DNA from: Niveibacterium sp. SC-1
Lineage (GTDB): Bacteria; Pseudomonadota; Gammaproteobacteria; Burkholderiales; Rhodocyclaceae
Length of the DNA: 64,000 bases
Direction of reading: 5' to 3'
Assembly: GCF_038235435.1 (NCBI RefSeq)
Contig: NZ_CP151275.1
Location: 4,402,001 to 4,466,000 of the forward strand
Part shown: positions 19,465 through 29,400 of the stretch, piece after piece
Layout of the letters: each line of letters starts with the position of its first letter
Numbering within the stretch: the stretch's first letter is position 1
The notes under the pieces: model-generated
Told to the model about the DNA's origin: nothing
The model's input: only the letters and a program-made list of their open reading frames with translations
Database searches by the model: none
Position numbers and translations under genes: made by a program

Positions 19465-20076
19465 TCACTGATGGGCAGCTCCCGCCGACTTTGGTTTGAG
19501 CGTGAAAGACTGGCTCAGCTGCGTGCCCGAGGCTTCGACCCGCAGGCGCGTGACCTGCTCGCCCTGGCTGGCGTCCGGATGCCACAGGTGCACTTCGTAC
19601 TCGCCGGGATCCAGGCCCTTGAGCGTCAGCGTGCCCCTGGCATCCGAGCGGCCGAAGTACGGCGCCTCGGTCACATACACATACGCGAGCATCCAGTCGT
19701 GGATGTTGCACCCCAGGGCCACGACTCCGGGCTTGTCGAAGACCACCGGCGTGGCCTTGGTGCCCGAATAGAGCTTCAGCTCGAAGCGCTTGGCGGGCGA
19801 AAAGGAATAGACGCTATGGCGGATGTCGTCCTGGTTCGGAAAGCTGATCTCGGTCCCGACCGACACCACCGAAACATAGGGCACAAACTCGCGATCGACC
19901 TGGTCGATCACCGCCTTGCCGGGCTTGCCGCCGGCCGGCTTGCCCAGCGGGGTGGCGGTCGCCACGGCGAACTCGAGTGGCAAACCGGCCGCGTCGCGGA
20001 AGCTGATGCCCAGATCGGCCGCCTCGGCCGGCAGGGCCAAAGCGACGAGCAGCGCGGCAAACGGGAAGAGGTTCAA
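19465..20076 (-). CDS. Periplasmic cupredoxin-like protein (methylamine-utilisation-type)
   Basis: A protein of 203 residues with a 20-residue signal peptide (ending AEAA). A plastocyanin-like fold is indicated by candidate copper ligands in the expected order: His87 in DDIRHSVYSF, then Cys123, His126 and Met129 in LGCNIHDWM. The C-terminal part (TLTLKGLDPGEYEVHLWHP) resembles a carboxypeptidase-regulatory-like beta domain. Databases often call this family methylamine utilization protein, but no methylamine genes are nearby, so that name should not be taken as function. It begins 11 bp after the truncated haemoglobin and its end overlaps the frame of the EAL gene. A role in copper or redox sensing with these neighbours is inference. 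Confidence 0.75.
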   Translation of the reverse strand: MNLFPFAALLVALALPAEAADLGISFRDAAGLPLEFAVATATPLGKPAGGKPGKAVIDQVDREFVPYVSVVSVGTEISFPNQDDIRHSVYSFSPAKRFELKLYSGTKATPVVFDKPGVVALGCNIHDWMLAYVYVTEAPYFGRSDARGTLTLKGLDPGEYEVHLWHPDASQGEQVTRLRVEASGTQLSQSFTLKPKSAGAAHQ

Positions 20077-20087
20077 GCGGCGCGTCC

Positions 20088-20546
20088 TTAGCGGGTAACG
20101 ATGTCGCGCTTCATCGGCGCGAGACGGGCCAGGAGGGCGTTTTTCGCGGCGAGCGGCACCTCGCGCGCGTCCAGCACGGCGCGCAGGTGTTCCACCATGC
20201 CGTAGAACTCCGATTCGGTGATCTTCAGTCCGGCGTGCGTCGGCCCCATCGGATCACCATCGAAGACGCAGCCCCCGTCCGCAAGCGCGCAGATCTGCAG
20301 CGCCAGCATCTTCTCCAGCCGCGGCCGGTTGATCTTGGCGAAACTGCGCCGGGTCTGCGGATCGCTGGTGCTCTCGTCGAGCAAGGCGTGGACGATCGCC
20401 CGCACGCCGGCCTCGCCACCGAGCGCATCGTAGGTACGGGACTCCGCCGCCCGTGCGGCAGGCATCAAGCACAGCACCGCCGCGGCCGTTATGCCCAGCA
20501 TCACTCCTACACCGGGCACCCGCCGCCCGATTTCGCAGCTCTTCAC
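20088..20546 (-). CDS. Exported group-1 truncated haemoglobin
   Basis: A protein of 152 residues. An N-terminal signal sequence (KSCEIGRRVPGVGV, then LGITAAAVLCLMPAARA) precedes a 2-on-2 globin that starts at YDALGGEAGVRAIV, the group-1 N-terminal helix pattern, and carries the likely proximal His in GPTHAGLKITESEF. Two cysteines sit in ICALADGGC. Export is unusual, since most truncated haemoglobins are cytoplasmic. The start is taken as GTG at 20544-20546 with GGAG 8 nt upstream; an in-frame ATG at 20501 is the alternative. It heads the leftward set with the cupredoxin and EAL genes and is divergent from the DUF3034 gene only 54 bp away. Confidence 0.78.
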   Translation of the reverse strand: MKSCEIGRRVPGVGVMLGITAAAVLCLMPAARAAESRTYDALGGEAGVRAIVHALLDESTSDPQTRRSFAKINRPRLEKMLALQICALADGGCVFDGDPMGPTHAGLKITESEFYGMVEHLRAVLDAREVPLAAKNALLARLAPMKRDIVTR

Positions 20547-20600
20547 GCCATGCGCTCCATGTCTCTCCCGCCTCCCCGCCACCCGAGGCGTCATTCCCAC

Positions 20601-21470
20601 ATGCGCTGCTTATCGGCCCTGTCGATCGCAGCCTTGAGTCTTGCCGCCTTCGCCCAGGAAACCCCGCGACTCGCCCCCGGCGATCGCCTTCCCGCGACCG
20701 GAGGCGTTGCCCAGCTTGAAGGAGCGGGCGGTGGTGGCCTCGTGCCATGGGCCTTGATCACCGGCTACGGTACTCGCGATCAGGTCGGCGGCGGCGCCCA
20801 TTTCACAAGGGTTGACACAGGGGACTTCCGGCTCGACAGCGCGGGGTTCGCGCTCGGACTCTTCGATCGCGCCGAACTGTCGTATGCGCGCCAGCATTTC
20901 AACCTCGGCGACACAGTGCCGGGCGAGCAGATCGACATGGACATCTTCGGCGCGAAGTGGCGCCTGCTCGGCGACGCGGTCTTCGACCAGGATCGCTGGT
21001 GGCCACAGGTCGCCGTTGGCCTGCAGTACAAGCGCAACCAGGACTACGCGCTCGTGCCCAAGGCACTGGGTGCCGAGCGCGGCTCCGACTGGGACGCCTA
21101 CCTCGCCGCCACCAAGGTCTGGCTTGACGGCCCTTTCGGCCGCAGCCTGCTTGCCAACCTCACCCTGCGCGCCACCCGCGGCAACCAGATGGGGCTGCTT
21201 GGCTTCGGCGGCGACCGCAGCGACCGCTACAAGCTGATGCCCGAGGCCTCCCTGGGTGTCTTCCTGACTGACCGGGTCGTGCTGGGCGCCGAGTACCGGA
21301 CCAAGCCGGACAATCTCTCCGCCTTCAAGGAAGACGACTTCCAGGACGCCTTCCTCGCCTGGTTCCCCAGCAAATGGGTCTCGGTGACTGCCGCCTGGGC
21401 TGGCCTGGGCAACATCGCCAACAAGGCCGACCAGCAGGGCTGGTACCTGTCGCTGCAGCTCACGCACTAG
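20601..21470 (+). CDS. DUF3034 family outer-membrane-like protein
   Basis: A protein of 289 residues. The signal peptide is MRCLSALSIAALSLAAFAQE. The mature start with ATGGVAQLEGAGGGGLVPWA and ITGYGTRDQVGGGAHFT is the pattern I know from DUF3034. The remainder alternates hydrophobic and polar residues with many aromatic strand ends and finishes YLSLQLTH, so an outer-membrane beta-barrel is likely, function unknown. The start at 20601 was chosen for the signal peptide; ATGs at 20550 and 20559 are in frame. It is divergent from the haemoglobin-cupredoxin-EAL set. Confidence 0.72.
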   Translation: MRCLSALSIAALSLAAFAQETPRLAPGDRLPATGGVAQLEGAGGGGLVPWALITGYGTRDQVGGGAHFTRVDTGDFRLDSAGFALGLFDRAELSYARQHFNLGDTVPGEQIDMDIFGAKWRLLGDAVFDQDRWWPQVAVGLQYKRNQDYALVPKALGAERGSDWDAYLAATKVWLDGPFGRSLLANLTLRATRGNQMGLLGFGGDRSDRYKLMPEASLGVFLTDRVVLGAEYRTKPDNLSAFKEDDFQDAFLAWFPSKWVSVTAAWAGLGNIANKADQQGWYLSLQLTH

Positions 21471-21647
21471 CGGCGCGGCGGTGATGTCCCACAACGCAGG
21501 CGGCCAGACAGGCAGGACGGGGCTCCCGGGCCTGCGGTAAACTGCCGGGCTTGCGCGCCAGCAATGGCGCCATCGCCGCGCACGGTTCGCGGCCCGACCC
21601 GCAGCCAGCGCCGACGCCAGCCTGCCGGACCGGCGAGCCGTTCGATG

Positions 21648-21690
21648 TCCCGTTTCGACGCCCCCTTTCGACGCCCCGTTTCGGCGTCCC
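21648..21690 (+). repeat. Short degenerate direct repeats upstream of metG
   Basis: Three successive units of 13-15 bp of the form CCGTTTCGACGCC, CCCTTTCGACGCC and CCGTTTCGGCGTCC lie 46-88 bp upstream of the metG start. No function is evident. Confidence 0.5.
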
Positions 21691-21735
21691 TTACTCGCGC
21701 CAGTTTTCGCGGCCGATCACGCAGCCAAGTCCGAC

Positions 21736-23832
21736 ATGAGCCAACGCCAGATCTTCGTCACCACCGCCCTGCCCTATGCCAACGCGGCCTTCCATATCGG
21801 CCACATCATGGAATACACCCAGGCCGACATCTGGGTGCGTTACCAGCGCATGCGCGGCAACACGGTGCACTTCGTCTGCGCGGACGACGCCCATGGCGCG
21901 CCGATCATGCTCAAGGCCGAGGCCGAGGGCATTACGCCGCAGCAACTGGTGGCCAACATCGCCGCCGGCCGGCCGCAGTACCTCAACGGTTTCCACATCG
22001 GCTTCGACAACTGGCATTCCACCGACTCGCCGGAGAACGTCGAGCTCTCGCAGGACATCTATGTGCGCCTGCGCGAGGCGGGCTTCATCGATCGGCGCGT
22101 GATCGAGCAGTTCTTCGACCCCGTCAAGTCGATGTTCCTGCCGGACCGCTACATCAAGGGCGAATGCCCGCGTTGCGGCACCAAGGACCAGTACGGCGAC
22201 AACTGCGAATCCTGCGGCGCGGTGTATGCACCGACCGAGCTGAAGAACCCGTACTCCGCGCTGTCCGGCGCCACGCCGGTGATCAAGCAGTCGGAACACT
22301 TCTTCTTCCGCCTCTCCGACCCGCGTTGCGTGGAGTTCCTGCGCGGCTGGACCCAGCAGGGTCGCCTGCAGCCGCAGATCGCCAACAAGGCGCGCGAATG
22401 GCTGGACTCGGGCGACGGGCTGGCCGACTGGGACATCTCGCGCGACGAGCCCTACTTCGGCATCCCGATCCCCGATGCGCCGGGCAAGTACTTCTACGTC
22501 TGGCTGGACGCGCCGGTGGGTTACCTCGCCAGCCTCAAGAACCACTTCGCCAAGCAGGGTGGCGACGTCGCCGCCTTCCTCGCCGATCCGGGCACCGAGC
22601 AGGTGCACTTCATCGGCAAGGACATCGTCTATTTCCACTGCCTGTTCTGGCCGGCGATGCTGCATTTCGCGGGCACCCCGTACAAGGTGCCGGACAACGT
22701 CTTCGTCCACGGCTTCATGACGGTCAATGGCGAGAAGATGTCCAAGTCGCGCGGTACCGGCATCTCGCCGCTGCGCTACCTGGACCTGGGCATGAATGCG
22801 GAATGGCTGCGCTACTACATCGCCGCCAAGCTCAATGCCAACGTCGAGGATGTGGACTTCACCGCCGAGGACTTCCTCGCGCGGGTGAACTCGGACCTCA
22901 TCGGCAAGTACGTGAACATCGCCAGCCGTTGCGCGGGCTTCATCACCAAGCGCTTCGAAGGTGCGCTCACCCAGGACTTCGGTGATGAAGGCGCGACGCT
23001 GCTCAAGGCGATCGCCGATGCGCGCGAGGCAGTCGGCAGCGCGCTCGACGGCCGCGAATATTCCAAGGCGATCCGCGAAATCATGGCGCTCGCCGACCGC
23101 ACCAACGAATACGTGAACGCCAACGCGCCCTGGGAACTCGCCAAGCAGGCCGGCCGCGAGGCGGACCTGCACCGCGTCTGCAGCGTGGCGCTCAACGCCT
23201 TCGCGCGGCTGACCCGCATGCTGGCGCCGGTGATGCCGGCGACCGCGGCCAAGGTGGCGCAGCTCCTCAACCACGATCTCTCGCGCTGGGACGATGAAGC
23301 CCTCGTCGCGCGCATCAACCCCTACGAGCACCTGATGACCCGCGTCGATCCCAAGCAGCTGGACAACCTCTTCGACAAGCCGGCGGCCGAAGCCACGCTG
23401 CCGCCCGCGCCGGCACCTTCGCAGCAGAAGAACGCGCAGCAGCAGACGCATTCGGACAAGGCCTCGGCCGAGGACGCCGCAAAGGACTTCGAACCCTTCA
23501 TCAGCATCGACGACTTCGGCAAGGTGGATCTGCGCATCGCGAAGATCGTCTCGGCCGAACACGTGGAAGGGGCCGCCAAGCTGCTCAAGCTCCAGCTCGA
23601 CATCGGCGAGGACAAGCCGCGCCAGGTCTTCGCCGGCATCAAGTCGGCCTACGATCCGGCAACCCTGGTGGGCCGCCTCACGGTGATGGTCGCGAACCTC
23701 GCGCCGCGCAAGATGAAGTTCGGCATGAGCGAAGGCATGGTGCTGGCCGCCTCCGACGAGAAGGGCGAAGTGCCGGGGCTCTTCATCCTCTCGCCCGACT
23801 CCGGCGCCACGCCGGGCATGCGGGTGCGCTGA
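21736..23832 (+). CDS. metG: Methionyl-tRNA synthetase
   Basis: A protein of 698 residues, of the long dimeric type. It charges tRNA-Met in the cytoplasm. The class-I signatures are [14 protein letters not shown] at the N-terminus and KMSKSRGT near residue 334. A zinc-binding insertion has [18 protein letters not shown]. From about residue 590 a C-terminal tRNA-binding (EMAP-II/Trbp111-like) domain follows, with [18 protein letters not shown] and [17 protein letters not shown], joined by a Q/A-rich linker. Four further genes follow with short gaps or overlaps to 25510 and may be cotranscribed. Confidence 0.97.
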   Translation: MSQRQIFVTTALPYANAAFHIGHIMEYTQADIWVRYQRMRGNTVHFVCADDAHGAPIMLKAEAEGITPQQLVANIAAGRPQYLNGFHIGFDNWHSTDSPENVELSQDIYVRLREAGFIDRRVIEQFFDPVKSMFLPDRYIKGECPRCGTKDQYGDNCESCGAVYAPTELKNPYSALSGATPVIKQSEHFFFRLSDPRCVEFLRGWTQQGRLQPQIANKAREWLDSGDGLADWDISRDEPYFGIPIPDAPGKYFYVWLDAPVGYLASLKNHFAKQGGDVAAFLADPGTEQVHFIGKDIVYFHCLFWPAMLHFAGTPYKVPDNVFVHGFMTVNGEKMSKSRGTGISPLRYLDLGMNAEWLRYYIAAKLNANVEDVDFTAEDFLARVNSDLIGKYVNIASRCAGFITKRFEGALTQDFGDEGATLLKAIADAREAVGSALDGREYSKAIREIMALADRTNEYVNANAPWELAKQAGREADLHRVCSVALNAFARLTRMLAPVMPATAAKVAQLLNHDLSRWDDEALVARINPYEHLMTRVDPKQLDNLFDKPAAEATLPPAPAPSQQKNAQQQTHSDKASAEDAAKDFEPFISIDDFGKVDLRIAKIVSAEHVEGAAKLLKLQLDIGEDKPRQVFAGIKSAYDPATLVGRLTVMVANLAPRKMKFGMSEGMVLAASDEKGEVPGLFILSPDSGATPGMRVR

Positions 23833-23842
23833 GGCCGCCGGC

Positions 23843-24100
23843 ATGGGTCCGCGTCGCGCCATCCGCCCCACGCCGCGCATCCTGATGTGGGCGGCGGTCG
23901 ACATCGTCGGTGTGCTGCTGCTCGCGCTGGGCGCCGCTTATCTTGTACGCGGCCCCGGCTTCTTCTTCGAGCAGGTGCCCGACTCGACCCTGAGCGCGAT
24001 CGTCTGCGTGGTGCTCGGGCTGGGCACCGTGTGCGTCGCAGCCGTGCGCATGCTCACCGAGGTGTTCAAGCAGATGCCGGACGCCGACGAATTGCGCTGA
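23843..24100 (+). CDS. Small two-helix membrane protein of unknown function
   Basis: A protein of 85 residues with two hydrophobic segments (about 15-36, IVGVLLLALGAAYLV; about 48-70, LSAIVCVVLGLGTVCVAAV) and a charged C-terminus ending ADELR. I do not recognise the family. It begins 10 bp after metG and ends 3 bp before the CidA/LrgA-type gene, so it is almost certainly a real member of this gene string; a role beside the CidA/LrgB pair is possible but unproven. Confidence 0.6.
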   Translation: MGPRRAIRPTPRILMWAAVDIVGVLLLALGAAYLVRGPGFFFEQVPDSTLSAIVCVVLGLGTVCVAAVRMLTEVFKQMPDADELR

Positions 24101-24103
24101 ACG

Positions 24104-24481
24104 ATGCTCGAAGCCCTGTTCGCACTACTCGGATTCCAGCTGCTCGGAGAAGCGATCGCCCACCTCCTGCATCTGCCGGTGCCCGGCCCGGTCATCGGCA
24201 TGCTCGCGCTCTTCGGCGCCCTGCGCCTCTACCCGCAGGCGATTCCCCGCCTGCGCGGCGCGGCCGAAGGCCTGCACGCGCACCTGGCCTTGCTGTTCGT
24301 GCCGGCCGGCGTCGGCGTGGTGATGTTCCTGCCGCAGCTGGCCAAGGAATGGTTGCCCATCCTGGTGTCGCTGGTGGTGAGCACGATGGTCGGGATATTC
24401 GTCACGGCCTGGGTCGCGCGGCGACTGGCCGGCGACGCGCACGACGAGGAGAGCGGGAGCGAGGAGAGCGAGGATGCGTGA
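24104..24481 (+). CDS. CidA/LrgA family membrane protein
   Basis: A protein of 125 residues with four membrane segments. Residues 9-40 (LGFQLLGEAIAHLLHLPVPG, then PVIGMLALFG) and the segment LLFVPAGVGVVMFLPQLAKEW are the family signatures. CidA/LrgA proteins are holin-like and work with CidB/LrgB partners in control of murein hydrolase export, or in transport of small acids such as pyruvate. The C-terminus has an acidic tail ([13 protein letters not shown]) not needed for the family. Its stop overlaps the LrgB gene by 8 bp, supporting coupled expression. Confidence 0.9.
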   Translation: MLEALFALLGFQLLGEAIAHLLHLPVPGPVIGMLALFGALRLYPQAIPRLRGAAEGLHAHLALLFVPAGVGVVMFLPQLAKEWLPILVSLVVSTMVGIFVTAWVARRLAGDAHDEESGSEESEDA

Positions 24482-25202
24482 CGACATCTTCCAGCTCTGG
24501 GTCTATCTCTCCACCTCGCCCCTCTTTGCGCTCACCGGGACGCTGGGCGCCTACGTGGTGGCGGTAGCGATCGCGCGCCGGCTCAAGTTCCATCCGCTCG
24601 CCAATCCCGTCCTGCTGGCCGTGATCTTCCTTTCGGTCGGCCTGCTGATCACCGGTGAGCCCTACTCGGAGTACTTCGCCGGCGCGCAGTTCGTGCACTT
24701 CCTCCTCGGCCCGGCGACGGTCGCCTTTGCGGTGCCGCTGGCCGCGATGTGGCACCGCCTGCACCGGATGCGGCTGGCGCTGGTTGTAGGCCTGCTCAGC
24801 GGTGGTGCGGCGGCGAGCGTCTCGGCCGTGCTGCTCGCCTGGGCGCTGGGCGCCAGCCGCGAAACCATCCTGGCCCTGATCCCGAAGTCGATCACTACGC
24901 CGATTGCCATGGGCATCACCCAGGCGATCCACGGACCGCCCTCGCTCACCGCCGTGTTCTGCATCGTCACCGGCATTTTCGGGGCCGCCGCGGGCCCGGC
25001 GCTGTTCAGCCGCTTCGGCGTGCGCTCGCGCGTCCTGCGCGGCTTCGCGCTGGGCACTGCGGCGCACGGCATCGGCACCGCGCGATCCTTCCAGGAGCAT
25101 CCGGAATCCGGCGCCTTCGCAGGGCTCGCGCTGGGCCTGCATGGCACGCTCGGCGCGATCCTGATTCCGATTGTCGTGGCGGCGATCAGCGCATTGCTCT
25201 GA
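24474..25202 (+). CDS. lrgB: CidB/LrgB family membrane protein
   Basis: A protein of 242 residues with about seven hydrophobic segments. The family signatures are [32 protein letters not shown] and [17 protein letters not shown]. It is the membrane partner of the CidA/LrgA-type protein encoded just before it, with overlapping ends. Proposed roles are antiholin/murein-hydrolase control or metabolite transport; nothing in the sequence decides between them. Confidence 0.92.
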   Translation: MRDDIFQLWVYLSTSPLFALTGTLGAYVVAVAIARRLKFHPLANPVLLAVIFLSVGLLITGEPYSEYFAGAQFVHFLLGPATVAFAVPLAAMWHRLHRMRLALVVGLLSGGAAASVSAVLLAWALGASRETILALIPKSITTPIAMGITQAIHGPPSLTAVFCIVTGIFGAAAGPALFSRFGVRSRVLRGFALGTAAHGIGTARSFQEHPESGAFAGLALGLHGTLGAILIPIVVAAISALL

Positions 25203-25213
25203 GGAGGCCCGGC

Positions 25214-25510
25214 ATGAACACGCCAAAGAACGACTGCCTGCACTTGCGGATCCGAGGCGTGGTGCAGGGTGTGGGCTTCCGCTGGAGCACGGTGCGCGAG
25301 GCACGCAGCCTCGGCTTGCGGGGTTGGGTCCGCAACCGCACGGACGGCAGCGTGGAGGCCATCGCGGCCGGCCCCGCCGACGCACTCGCGGCCCTCGTCC
25401 GCTGGGCCCATCGCGGACCGCCCGCGGCGCGCGTGGCCGAGGTAATCAGCGAAGCGGTGGCCGACCCCGGCGACCTGCCCCTGCCCTTCGAGGAACACCG
25501 CAGCGCATGA
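25214..25510 (+). CDS. acyP: Acylphosphatase
   Basis: A protein of 98 residues, the normal size. It hydrolyses carboxyl-phosphate bonds such as acetyl phosphate. The signature [19 protein letters not shown] holds the catalytic Arg of the phosphate cradle, and [18 protein letters not shown] holds the catalytic Asn. GAGGAGG lies upstream of the ATG at 25214, which is 11 bp after the LrgB stop, so it is the last gene of the metG string. Confidence 0.93.
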   Translation: MNTPKNDCLHLRIRGVVQGVGFRWSTVREARSLGLRGWVRNRTDGSVEAIAAGPADALAALVRWAHRGPPAARVAEVISEAVADPGDLPLPFEEHRSA

Positions 25511-25645
25511 GGCTGTCGCGGCCCCTCGCGGTTTGACGCTCTCCCGGCCCTGATCGATACTCGTCAGTTCGCCCGGCGCCCGACCGGGTGCTCCGATTTT
25601 CCCGCGCGGACGGTTCCCGTCCGCCATCCCCCACTGGAGAAAAAC

Positions 25646-26248
25646 ATGGCTGTCCTCGTCGGCAAGCAAGCGCCCGATTTCGTCGCCGCAGCAGTGCTCG
25701 GCAACAACGAGATCAAGGAAAACTACAAGCTCTCGGAAACGATCAAGGGCAAGTACGCGGTGATCTTCTTCTACCCGCTGGACTTCACCTTCGTCTGCCC
25801 CTCCGAGCTGATCGCCTTCGATCATCGTCTGCAGGAATTCAAGCAACGCGGCGTGGAAGTGATCGGCGTGTCGATCGACTCCGAGTTCACTCACCTGGCC
25901 TGGAAGAACACCCCGGTCGAGAAGGGCGGCATCGGTCAGGTCGGGTACACCCTGGTGGCCGACATCAAGCACGACATCTGCCGCGCCTACGACGTGGAAT
26001 CGGTGGGCGGCGTCGCCTACCGCGGCTCTTTCCTGATCGACAAGGCCGGCGTGGTCCGCCACCAGGTGGTCAACGACCTGCCGCTGGGCCGCAATGTCGA
26101 CGAGATGATCCGCATGGTCGACGCCCTGCAATTCACCGAAGAGCACGGCGAGGTGTGCCCGGCCGGCTGGAACAAGGGCAAGGCCGGCATGAAGGCCTCC
26201 ACGACCGGGGTTGCGGAATACCTGGCCAGCCACGCCAAGGATCTGTGA
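25646..26248 (+). CDS. Typical 2-Cys peroxiredoxin (AhpC/Prx1 type)
   Basis: A protein of 200 residues. The peroxidatic Cys51 is in DFTFVCPSEL and the resolving Cys171 in EVCPAGWNKG, so it is a full 2-Cys enzyme reducing hydrogen peroxide and organic hydroperoxides through inter-subunit disulfides. GGVAYRGSFLID and the C-terminal YL segment are the features of sensitive-type Prx. The ATG is preceded by GGAG 7 nt away. A terminator follows, and the upstream 135 bp can hold its own promoter. Confidence 0.94.
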   Translation: MAVLVGKQAPDFVAAAVLGNNEIKENYKLSETIKGKYAVIFFYPLDFTFVCPSELIAFDHRLQEFKQRGVEVIGVSIDSEFTHLAWKNTPVEKGGIGQVGYTLVADIKHDICRAYDVESVGGVAYRGSFLIDKAGVVRHQVVNDLPLGRNVDEMIRMVDALQFTEEHGEVCPAGWNKGKAGMKASTTGVAEYLASHAKDL

Positions 26249-26272
26249 TCCGCGGCGCCCCGCTGTAGCCTG

Positions 26273-26303
26273 ACGGCCCCGCCCCGCGGGGCCGTTTCGT
26301 TTT
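26273..26303 (+). terminator. Intrinsic terminator after the peroxiredoxin gene
   Basis: ACGGCCCC (26273-26280) pairs with GGGGCCGT (26288-26295), followed by TTCGTTTT. Confidence 0.75.
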
Positions 26304-26423
26304 CCGGCGCCGCCTGCGCGCCGCGCCCGGGCGGCTCAAGTCCCCGCCTGAGCTGCCGTAACAGCGGTAAGTTTCCGTTGGCATGCGGAAACCCAAAACA
26401 GACCAATAAGCGCTCCCCCGAAC

Positions 26424-29400
26424 ATGCGCGCAACACGCGTCTCTCCTCCGCGCCCGCTCGCGGTCGCATTGCTGTGTGCAGCCAGCGTCGGCAACGCCGC
26501 TGCGGCTGGCCTCGTCTCTTCCGGGAGCGGGCTGCCCGCGCTTGCCCTCGCGCTGTCGGCCGCTTCGGTTGCCCTGCTCGTTACGTGGCGCCTGCGCCAG
26601 CGGCAGCGCCAGACAGCCGCCGCCCTCGCGCTCGCCCGCAACGAAACGGCCCGCTTCAAGCAGCTGGTCGAAGGCACCAATGCCGTGACCTGGGAGTTCG
26701 ATGTCCGCACGGGCGTCTGCAACTACGCATCGCCGCAGGCCGAACAACTCCTCGGCTTCCCTGCGTCCTCCTGGCTGCAACCAGGCTTCTGGGAAGAAGT
26801 CCTGCATCCCGACGATCGCAAGTTCGCCACTGAATTCCTCCAGGCGCAGCTCGCCCAGGGTTACGAGCACGAACTGGAATACCGCATGGTCCATGCCGAG
26901 GGCCACACGGTCTTCGTGCGCGACATGCGGGCCTTGTACCGGGACGGCGAGGGCAAGGTCGAGCGGGTCCGCAGCCTGCTGATCGATCTCACGGTGCACA
27001 AGACGACCGAGGCCGCGCTGGAGGACAGCGAGGCACGTTTCCGTTCGAGCTTCGAGCAGGCGGCGGTAGGCATGTCGATGTGTTCGCTCTCGGGCCGCTA
27101 CCTGCGGGTGAACCGACGCTACGCCGAAGTCTCCGGCTACAGCGAGGCCGAGCTGCTGGAGATGGACTTCCGCGCGCTCACGCATGCCAATGATCGCGAG
27201 CGCAACGATCTCGCCCTGCGTTCCCTGCTGGAAGACGCCGGCGAAACCATCGCGCTGGAGAAGCGCCTGCTGCGTGCCGACGGCGGCATGGTCTGGGTGA
27301 ACCTGACGGTGAGCGTGGTGCGCTCCCTGCGTCGCGAGCCGACGCAGTTCATGGAAGTCATCGAGGACATCACCCAGCGCAAGCGCGCCGAGTCGGTGCT
27401 GCGCGAAAGCGAATCACGATTGCGCACCATCGTCGGCTCGCTGGAAGAAGGCATCGTGATGCGCGACCTCTCCGGCGAGGTGATCGATTGCAACGAGGCC
27501 GCCGCGCGGATCTTCGGCGTGAGCATGTCGACCCTGCGCCGGATGCGCCTGGACTCTGCGGACTTCGAATACTTCAACGCTGATGGCTCGCGGCGCCGGG
27601 CCGAAACACTCCCGCCCCTGCGCGCCCTGGGCTCCGGTCGCGCGCACCGCGACACCACCGCCCTGCGGCGGCCGGACGGGCAGGTCCGCTGGCTTTCGAT
27701 CAAGTCCGAACCGCTGCAGCGCGACTCGGACGGTTCGATCTACGCCGTGGTCACGACCGCCACCGACATCACCGAACGTCGCCAGAGCGAGGAAGAACTC
27801 CGCCTCGCTGCCACGGTGTTCGAGAACAGCGTCGAAGCGATCCTGGTCGCCGACAAAGACCGCCGCGTGCTGCGGGTGAATCGCGCCTTCACCGAAGTCA
27901 CCGGCCTGCGCGCCGACGAGGTACTGGGCCAGAGCACCGCGATCCTCGGCTCGGGCCGCCACGACAGCGAGTTCTACGCCAGCATCTGGCAGGCGATCGC
28001 CGACAACGGCTTCTGGCAGGGCGAAGTCTGGAACACCCGCAAGAACGGCAAGCCCTTCCCGGAGTGGCTCTCGATCAGCGCGGTGCGTGACGCCCAAGGG
28101 GATACGACACACTACGTGGCGGTGTTCTCCGACATCACCGAACGCAAGGCCAACGAAGCGCGCATCGCCTACCTCGCCCACCACGATCCGCTGACCGGCC
28201 TGCCCAACCGCACCCTGCTGCAGGACCGACTGCAGATCGCACTGATCCGCGCCAACCGCGAGCGCTCGATGGTCGGTTTGCTGTTCCTCGACCTGGATCG
28301 CTTCAAGACGATCAACGACTCGCTCGGCCACCATGCCGGCGACCGTCTGCTGCAATCGATCGCCGAACGCCTGCGCAAATGCGTGCGCGAGTCGGACACG
28401 GTCTGCCGCCAGGGCGGCGACGAATTCATCATCGTGCTGCAGGATCTCGTCGATCCGGAATCACCGGCGCGCGTGGCGGAGAAGATCCTCGCACGCATCA
28501 CCGAGCCCTTCGAGATCGACGGACACATGATCGGCACCTCCTTCTCCATTGGCATCGCGATCTACCCGAACGACGGTCATGACGCGGACGCGCTGATGAA
28601 GAACGCGGACACAGCGATGTACCACGCCAAGGAAGGCGGCCGGAACACCTATCGCTTCTTCACCGAGGCGATGACCGCCAACGCGCTCGAACGCCTGCAA
28701 CTGGAGAACGGCCTGCGCCAGGCCCTGGAGCGCAATGAGCTGATGTTGCACTACCAGCCGCAGGTCTCGCTGACCGACGGCAGCGTGGTCGGCGCCGAAG
28801 CGCTGATCCGCTGGCACAACCCGCAACTGGGCTTCGTGCCGCCGGGGCGCTTCATCCCGATCGCCGAGGAGTCCGGCCTGATCATGCCGATCGGCGAATG
28901 GGTGATCCGCGAGGCGTGTCGCCAGGCGCGCCAGTGGGCCGACGAAGGCCTGCCGCCGATCACGATGGCGGTGAACCTGTCGGCGCTGCAATTCCGCCGC
29001 GGCGACATCGTCGCCACCGTGCGCAAGGCGCTGGCCGAGACGGGTCACGATCCGCAGCTGCTGGAGCTGGAGCTGACCGAGTCGCTACTGATGGAAAACG
29101 CCGAGGAGGTAATGAGCGCGATCAAGCGGCTCAAGTCGCTCGGCATCCGCTTGTCGATCGACGACTTCGGGACCGGCTACTCCAGCCTCGCCTATCTCAA
29201 ACGCCTGGAAGTCGACCGGCTGAAGATCGATCAGTCCTTCGTGCGCGATGTGCCGGGGGATCTGGACGACGCTGCGATCGTGCGCGCCGTGGTGCAGCTG
29301 GGCAGCAGCCTCAAGCTGGAAGTCATCGCGGAAGGGGCGGAAACGGCGGCACAGGTGGCCTTCCTGTCCGCAGAGGGCTGTCGCGAGGCGCAGGGCTACT

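Noticed and set aside
19465..20076. Methylamine-degradation function for the cupredoxin-like gene
   Set aside because: The family name exists in databases, but no methylamine dehydrogenase or maturation gene lies nearby.
21691..23904. 737-codon open frame opposite metG
   Set aside because: Antisense to a canonical methionyl-tRNA synthetase, and its composition is that of a shadow frame.
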